DNA of 12,042 nt from CAYRQP01 sp964426545. GTDB lineage: Bacteria; Fermentibacterota; Fermentibacteria; Fermentibacterales; JCC-6. Location: the NCBI GenBank assembly GCA_964426545.1, contig CAYRQP010000031.1, forward strand, positions 1 to 12,042, written 5' to 3'. This document shows positions 7,871 through 12,042 of the stretch, in pieces; position 1 is the stretch's first letter; each line of letters opens with the position of its first letter. The notes beneath the pieces are model-generated. The model was not told where the DNA came from and ran no database searches. It saw only the letters and a program-made list of their open reading frames with translations. The translations under genes and the position numbers were made by a program.

Positions 7871-7886
7871 TTGTTAGGAGTTAAAC

Positions 7887-8462
7887 ATGGAACAGTTTAT
7901 GAGTCTCTTTTCTTTTTCCGGCGGTCCTTTGATTCTTTTGTTAATCGGTGCTGTTTTCTGCTTCTTCGGAAAGAAATTACTGGGATTTCTTATTCTCGTT
8001 CTCGGATTTCTTATTGGTTATTATTATCTTGGGCCGATGGTCATGGCGAAGGTTGGCGAGAGTGCCACCTGGATACGCTGGGTTTCGGGTATTGTAATTG
8101 CTATACTTTCCACGGTTGCCTGGAAGGTTTCCTTTTTTCTCATGGGATCCATTCTCGGTATGTTCATTCTGAGGATAGTTCTTCCGGAAAGTACACCGGG
8201 GCTGGTTCTATTGGTCTCTTCCTTTACCATCGGCACTCTGGTACAATTGTTCAAAACACCTGTAATTGCTTTTGGTACAGCTTTGGCCGGAAGCGCTTTC
8301 ATCGCTGACGGATTTGTAATGCTTGGAGAGCAGATGGGTATGTTCGCCAGAGCCGAAGGTATGGAAAGTGTAGGAAATGCGCATCTAACAGTTAAATATG
8401 CTGTTCTGGGTATTTTTACCGCCCTTGGGTATATGTCCCAGATGAAAAGAGAAAAGAACTGA
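7887..8462 (+). CDS. Polytopic membrane protein, DUF4203/TMEM198-like
   Basis: This 191-residue integral membrane protein has about seven hydrophobic segments (roughly 13-28, 30-48, 63-80, 81-99, 104-121, 124-145 and 168-184), short loops and a basic C-terminus (MKREKN). Glycine-spaced helices and the pattern LLLIGAVFCFFGKKLLGF followed by a second Gly-rich helix resemble the DUF4203 (TMEM198-type) domain, whose molecular role is not established. The ATG at 7887 has a clear Shine-Dalgarno (TAGGAG, about 7 bases upstream). It sits tightly between the HAD gene and the next membrane protein, with a 30-base gap to the latter. The membrane protein call is firm; the family call is tentative. Confidence 0.8.
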   Translation: MEQFMSLFSFSGGPLILLLIGAVFCFFGKKLLGFLILVLGFLIGYYYLGPMVMAKVGESATWIRWVSGIVIAILSTVAWKVSFFLMGSILGMFILRIVLPESTPGLVLLVSSFTIGTLVQLFKTPVIAFGTALAGSAFIADGFVMLGEQMGMFARAEGMESVGNAHLTVKYAVLGIFTALGYMSQMKREKN

Positions 8463-8492
8463 TCTGAGTTCATAGAGATAAAGAGGGTAAAA

Positions 8493-9020
8493 TTGAGCGA
8501 AAGGCTTATTGATTATTTATTTGTTGCTATTGTTGTTTTTGTTGTTTGGCTTCTGTTCAAGGTGTCAGGTAATCTTGCATCGCTTTTTCTGGAACGCCTA
8601 AAACGAAAATCCGACAATCTATCTTCTGATGCTGTTATCAGTGCCGGTTTCTTCTTTCTTCTCGGCGGGTTGTTGCTTCTGTCGTTCATCACTGCCCTCT
8701 TTGCGTTTGCTGACAATTACTCACTTGTCGGTAGAATGCCCATGCATTTAGTTCTTGTGGCTCTCTCTGTAATTCTTTTTAGCATTGCTGAAGACCTCTT
8801 CAGAGTTTTTAAGGAATATCCCCGTAATCCGGACTGGACTATTTCAAGGCATTTCCTGATTTTAATTCTTCCGCTTCTCTCTTTCTGGCTCATCGGTGTT
8901 TTGTTCATCAGTCCGATCTTCTATTCCGGACTTACTCTAATTCTTGTTCTGTTTTATCTTTTTGCACTCAAGTGCAGACCTACTGCTGAGGAATTCAAAA
9001 CGAATAAATCCAATGGCTGA
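8493..9020 (+). CDS. Small integral membrane protein of unknown family
   Basis: This 175-residue protein has about five hydrophobic helices (8-24, 51-71, 83-99, 120-138 and 142-159). A Lys/Arg-rich loop follows helix 1 (ERLKRKS, 34-40), and the tail is hydrophilic. It starts at TTG 8493-8495, supported by AGAGGG 5 bases upstream; no ATG gives the first helix. Its stop overlaps the start of the downstream glycosyltransferase fusion by 8 bases (9013-9020), pointing to translational coupling and a possible functional tie, for example as a membrane partner for that otherwise soluble enzyme. I do not recognise the family. Confidence 0.82.
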   Translation: MSERLIDYLFVAIVVFVVWLLFKVSGNLASLFLERLKRKSDNLSSDAVISAGFFFLLGGLLLLSFITALFAFADNYSLVGRMPMHLVLVALSVILFSIAEDLFRVFKEYPRNPDWTISRHFLILILPLLSFWLIGVLFISPIFYSGLTLILVLFYLFALKCRPTAEEFKTNKSNG

Positions 9021-11829
9021 AGATATACGAATTCTCCACATTATAACTAAACTCGCTGTCGGCGGTGCTCAGATGAACACACTTATTTCGACGCGGGAAA
9101 TTTCTAAAATGGGTTATCCTTCTACTGTTCTGACAGGTCCTGAACGCCCCCCCGAAGGAGATTTATACAGCCTTGCAGAAGAGTGGGGTATAGATGTAAT
9201 TACCATCCCGCACCTAAAAAGAGACATATCTCTTTATAATGACATTCGCGCTTTTTTCGAAATCAGGAAAATCATCAAAGACGGTCATTTCAATATTATT
9301 CACACTCACAGTTCGAAAGCAAAAATACTGGGTAGGCTTGCCGCTGCAAGCGTTGGAAATGTCAAGATCATCCAGACTGTTCACGGATGGTCATTCTTTA
9401 ATTCGACTAACAGACTTAAGAAGCGGCTGTTCGCACTTTTCGAAAAAATGGGATTCTATATTGCAGAGACCAATATTGTTGTAAGTCCGCTCGATATCGA
9501 AAAAGGCGTTAAACAGGGTATTGGCTCACCCGAAGATTACATTCTAGTTAGAAGCGGTGTCGAGTTCAGGGATTTCAAGAATTCCAGGGGCAAGAGGGTT
9601 CGGGCCAGAGATAAAATAGGCCTTTCTCCGGATTTATCTGTTGTTGGCGCTGTAATGCGGCTTGACGCACAGAAGGCACCGCATCTTTTTGTGAAAGTAG
9701 CTGAAATTATCCACGCAAACATGCCTGATGTTCATTTTGTCATCGCAGGTGACGGCCCCTTGAGAAAAAGAACCGAAATTCAGATTGAAAAAGCAGGATT
9801 ATCATCTGTATTTCACCTTCCGGGCTCCTGTTCCAATGTTCCTGAACTTCTTCCGGCCTTCGACGCTTTTCTTATCACCTCACGAAGCGAAGGTCTGCCG
9901 AGAACAATGCTCGAAGCTCTTGCGACCGGAATTCCTGTGGTGGCTACTAATGTCGGTGGTATTTCTGAATTGGTTGACGGAAAAAAGAATGGAATTCTGT
10001 GTGATGATGGCGATATAGATGCTCTGTCCGCCGGCGTAATGGATATCCTCTCCACACCCGGCCTGTCAGAAAAACTTCTTGAAAATGTAGATAATGATCT
10101 TATACCTTTCTCCGCAGAACAGATGGTTCGGGACCTCTATAAACTTTATACCAACACGATCCACAGAAAGTTAAAAGTTGTTTTCATCTGTGATGACGAA
10201 CCTTTCAATATTCCCTATGCTGTCGATTATGTGATAAGGGCAAATTCGCTCAATGATTACGCGGTTATCACAGTTCCCGGGCACGGATCATTTTCTAATC
10301 TTGCACTTAATTTAAAGCGTTATATGGGTTTATACGGATTTTGGAGATTTACTGCGAGGGGATTTCTTTTTCTCTTCTATAAATTTCTTGCAGCATTGAA
10401 CTTCTATTCCCGAAGTCCCCACTCTCTCATGCAGACTTCTAAAAGACGCAAGGTTCCATTTCGGCGAATTGTAGATATTAACTCTCCCGAAGCTGAATAT
10501 TATATAAAATCACTTTCGCCTGATGTTATCATCTCGATAGCCTGCCCTCAGATACTGAAAGATAACATTCTGAGTATTCCCTCGAAAGGTGCCTGGAATG
10601 TTCATTCTGCCATTCTTCCCCGAAACAGGGGAATGATGCCTGCCTTCTGGTCGCTTCTCAATGGCGACACTCCAGGTGTGACCATTCACAAAATGGCAAG
10701 AAAGCTCGATTCCGGAGAGATTCTCATTCAGAGAGAGATTAACGAGTCCATCGAGACAATATCTCTTCATGGGCTGCTCCGCAGGAGTAAGGAGACTGCT
10801 GCTGTCCTTATTGTAGAAGCCCTGCACCTCATTGAAACCGGTGATTATGAACTTAGTGCAAATCCTTCTGAACGGGGGAGTTACAATAAGTTCCCGACAT
10901 GTAAAGATTTGTATAGGTTCATCGACCGCGGCGGTTCTGTTTCCGGTAAAGTAGTGCCCATATCTAAGATTGCTCTTTCTTTTGATATCGAAGAGTGGTT
11001 CCAGACTACGGCTGCAAGAAAATCATATCCGCCTGATGTATGGAATGACATGGAGTCGAGAGTGGATGCAATAATCGATAAGATACTCGACCTTCTGGAG
11101 AGGCATAACTCAAGAGCAACATTTTTTCTTCTCGGCTGGATAATAGAACGTCATCCCGACATGATTCATAGAATAGTTGAAAACGGCCATGAAATAGCCT
11201 GTCATGGATATGACCACTCCGAACTTGCCTGGATTTCAATCGAACAATTCAGGAAGGAACTAGAATATTTTCAGGAATTGATCAATATGTATTCTCTTCC
11301 GCAGCCTACTGGTTTTAGGGCACCGAGTTTCTCCCTAATTCATGGAAAAAAACTGATAATTCATGAACTTCTTGCTCATGGATACAGTTATGACAGTAGT
11401 GTCTATCCTATGTTCAAATACCGATACGGCATTCCTAATGCTCCTCTTACTCCGTTTCTTTTGAAAGAAGGGGAAAAATCCATTCTGGAACTTCCCCTTT
11501 CTTCTTTTCCATTCATAAACACGAAACTGCCTGTTGCCGGAGGGGCTTATATGCGGTTTATGCCGGGGTTTGCTCATCGCTTCTTCCTGAAGCGTATTTC
11601 TAAAAGCGGCAGGATACCTGTCCTGTATTGCCACCCATGGGAATTAGATACGTTAAACATCAACCGCAGCATGAATCACATTCAGCAATTTCGTCAGCAT
11701 TATAATTCAGGGAAGGTTACTGTTTCGCGTCTGCATAGGATACTGCGGAAATATCGCGGCATAACTCTCGCTGAACTGGCAGAATATCAGACGGAGAAGG
11801 AACTCGAGACCTTTTCTTTATATGAATAG
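9013..11829 (+). CDS. Three-domain fusion: GT4 glycosyltransferase, formyltransferase, XrtA-type polysaccharide deacetylase
   Basis: This 938-residue chain has three full domains. Residues 1-385 are a GT-B glycosyltransferase of family GT4: Gly-rich GGAQMN (17-22), HTHSSKAK (97-104), IAGDGPL (244-250) and the E-x7-E motif at E293/E301 in SRSEGLPRTMLEALATG. Residues about 388-640 are a formyltransferase: WNVHSAILPRNRG with N529 and H531, and KLDSGEIL with D566, matching the Asn-His-Asp triad of GART/Fmt-type enzymes that use 10-formyl-tetrahydrofolate. A hydrophobic stretch at 450-465 may touch the membrane. Residues about 652-938 are a CE4-like deacetylase of the PEP-CTERM/XrtA type: FDIEEWF (D658, E660/E661), ATFFLLGW, H-x3-H at H731/H735, GFRAPSF (R769), YDSSVYP (D794) and YCHPWELD (H874). 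There is no signal peptide. The ATG at 9013 is chosen because it begins just before the first beta strand (IRILHIIT); the frame opens earlier at 8944, inside the upstream gene. Sugar substrate and order of reactions are inference. Confidence 0.92.
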   Translation: MAEDIRILHIITKLAVGGAQMNTLISTREISKMGYPSTVLTGPERPPEGDLYSLAEEWGIDVITIPHLKRDISLYNDIRAFFEIRKIIKDGHFNIIHTHSSKAKILGRLAAASVGNVKIIQTVHGWSFFNSTNRLKKRLFALFEKMGFYIAETNIVVSPLDIEKGVKQGIGSPEDYILVRSGVEFRDFKNSRGKRVRARDKIGLSPDLSVVGAVMRLDAQKAPHLFVKVAEIIHANMPDVHFVIAGDGPLRKRTEIQIEKAGLSSVFHLPGSCSNVPELLPAFDAFLITSRSEGLPRTMLEALATGIPVVATNVGGISELVDGKKNGILCDDGDIDALSAGVMDILSTPGLSEKLLENVDNDLIPFSAEQMVRDLYKLYTNTIHRKLKVVFICDDEPFNIPYAVDYVIRANSLNDYAVITVPGHGSFSNLALNLKRYMGLYGFWRFTARGFLFLFYKFLAALNFYSRSPHSLMQTSKRRKVPFRRIVDINSPEAEYYIKSLSPDVIISIACPQILKDNILSIPSKGAWNVHSAILPRNRGMMPAFWSLLNGDTPGVTIHKMARKLDSGEILIQREINESIETISLHGLLRRSKETAAVLIVEALHLIETGDYELSANPSERGSYNKFPTCKDLYRFIDRGGSVSGKVVPISKIALSFDIEEWFQTTAARKSYPPDVWNDMESRVDAIIDKILDLLERHNSRATFFLLGWIIERHPDMIHRIVENGHEIACHGYDHSELAWISIEQFRKELEYFQELINMYSLPQPTGFRAPSFSLIHGKKLIIHELLAHGYSYDSSVYPMFKYRYGIPNAPLTPFLLKEGEKSILELPLSSFPFINTKLPVAGGAYMRFMPGFAHRFFLKRISKSGRIPVLYCHPWELDTLNINRSMNHIQQFRQHYNSGKVTVSRLHRILRKYRGITLAELAEYQTEKELETFSLYE

Positions 11830-11837
11830 AGATGTGC

Positions 11838-11900
11838 AACCGGGACATTTAATTCGCTAATCATAACCTCTGTATTGCAGTAGAATTAAGTGTCCTGGTT
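11838..11900. repeat. 18-bp inverted repeat with 27-base spacer
   Basis: The left arm at 11838-11855 and the right arm at 11883-11900 are reverse complements at 16 of 18 positions. As RNA the two mismatches become G-U pairs, so all 18 positions pair. It begins 8 bases after the stop of the three-domain gene. No T-run follows the right arm, so it is not a canonical intrinsic terminator, though it could act as a 3' stabilising stem. The arms could also be the collapsed terminal inverted repeats of an insertion sequence or MITE; no flanking target duplication was seen. Confidence 0.75.
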
Positions 11901-11933
11901 ACTTGAATGACGGTAGGTGCTTATAGGGGGCGC

Positions 11934-11968
11934 TCCTCTTTGAAGGCAGGAACTCCTTCTGCAGAGGA
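11934..11968. other. Nested hairpin of unknown role
   Basis: TCCTCT (11934-11939) pairs with AGAGGA (11963-11968), and inside it GAAGG (11942-11946) pairs with CCTTC (11955-11959), separated by a small internal loop (TT opposite TGC) and closed by an 8-base loop. A GGG/CCC pair outside may extend it. No convincing gene is seen in the 213 bases at this end of the window. Confidence 0.4.
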
Positions 11969-12042
11969 ATGTTCCCGAATAGAGCAGAGATATCAATAGG
12001 ACTCACCAATGGACTCTCCAGCATTCATCGGATAAGCTGGGA

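Noticed and set aside
11899..12024. 41-codon minus-strand reading frame at the right edge
   Set aside because: It is short and unrecognised, has no clear ribosome site, is preceded by an in-frame stop, and its stop codon falls inside the inverted repeat arm; coding cannot be supported.

Overview
The window comes from a bacterial chromosome, most likely a strict anaerobe that ferments amino acids. Evidence for this is an operon pairing a ferredoxin-dependent 2-oxoacid oxidoreductase (IorA/IorB) with phosphotransacylase and acyl-kinase genes, the substrate-level phosphorylation module of many fermenters. Base composition looks moderate, and two genes appear to start at TTG behind good Shine-Dalgarno sequences. 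The phylum cannot be fixed from sequence alone. No rRNA, tRNA, CRISPR array or intact mobile element is visible.

Region 1 (1-1480) holds two decayed genes in head-to-head orientation. On the minus strand is an AbiEii-type nucleotidyltransferase broken by three in-frame stops. On the plus strand is the C-terminal two thirds of a DUF4143-type AAA ATPase broken by a nonsense codon and several frameshifts. Both lack their 5' ends, which would have met near 630-650.

Region 2 (1531-5962) is a compact minus-strand operon, ptb-buk-iorA-iorB, with a 4-base overlap and gaps of 12 and 1 bases. It reads from a good sigma-70-like promoter at 5933-5962. IorAB would oxidise aryl- or similar 2-oxoacids to acyl-CoA and reduced ferredoxin; Ptb would convert acyl-CoA to acyl-phosphate; Buk would make ATP and the free acid.

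Region 3 (6058-11829) is transcribed divergently on the plus strand. It holds a Cys/Trp-rich protein resembling the BtrH/C39-like fold, a HAD phosphatase or phosphomutase, two small polytopic membrane proteins, and a 938-residue three-domain enzyme. That enzyme is a GT4 glycosyltransferase, then a formyltransferase domain, then an XrtA-type polysaccharide deacetylase, with the key residues of each domain visible. The fusion is the most interesting item: it combines transfer, N-formylation and N-deacylation of an amino sugar in one chain, echoing the separate ArnC/ArnA/ArnD activities of the Ara4N pathway.

Region 4 (11830-12042) has no convincing gene. It contains an 18-bp near-perfect inverted repeat (11838-11900) and a second, smaller hairpin (11934-11968).
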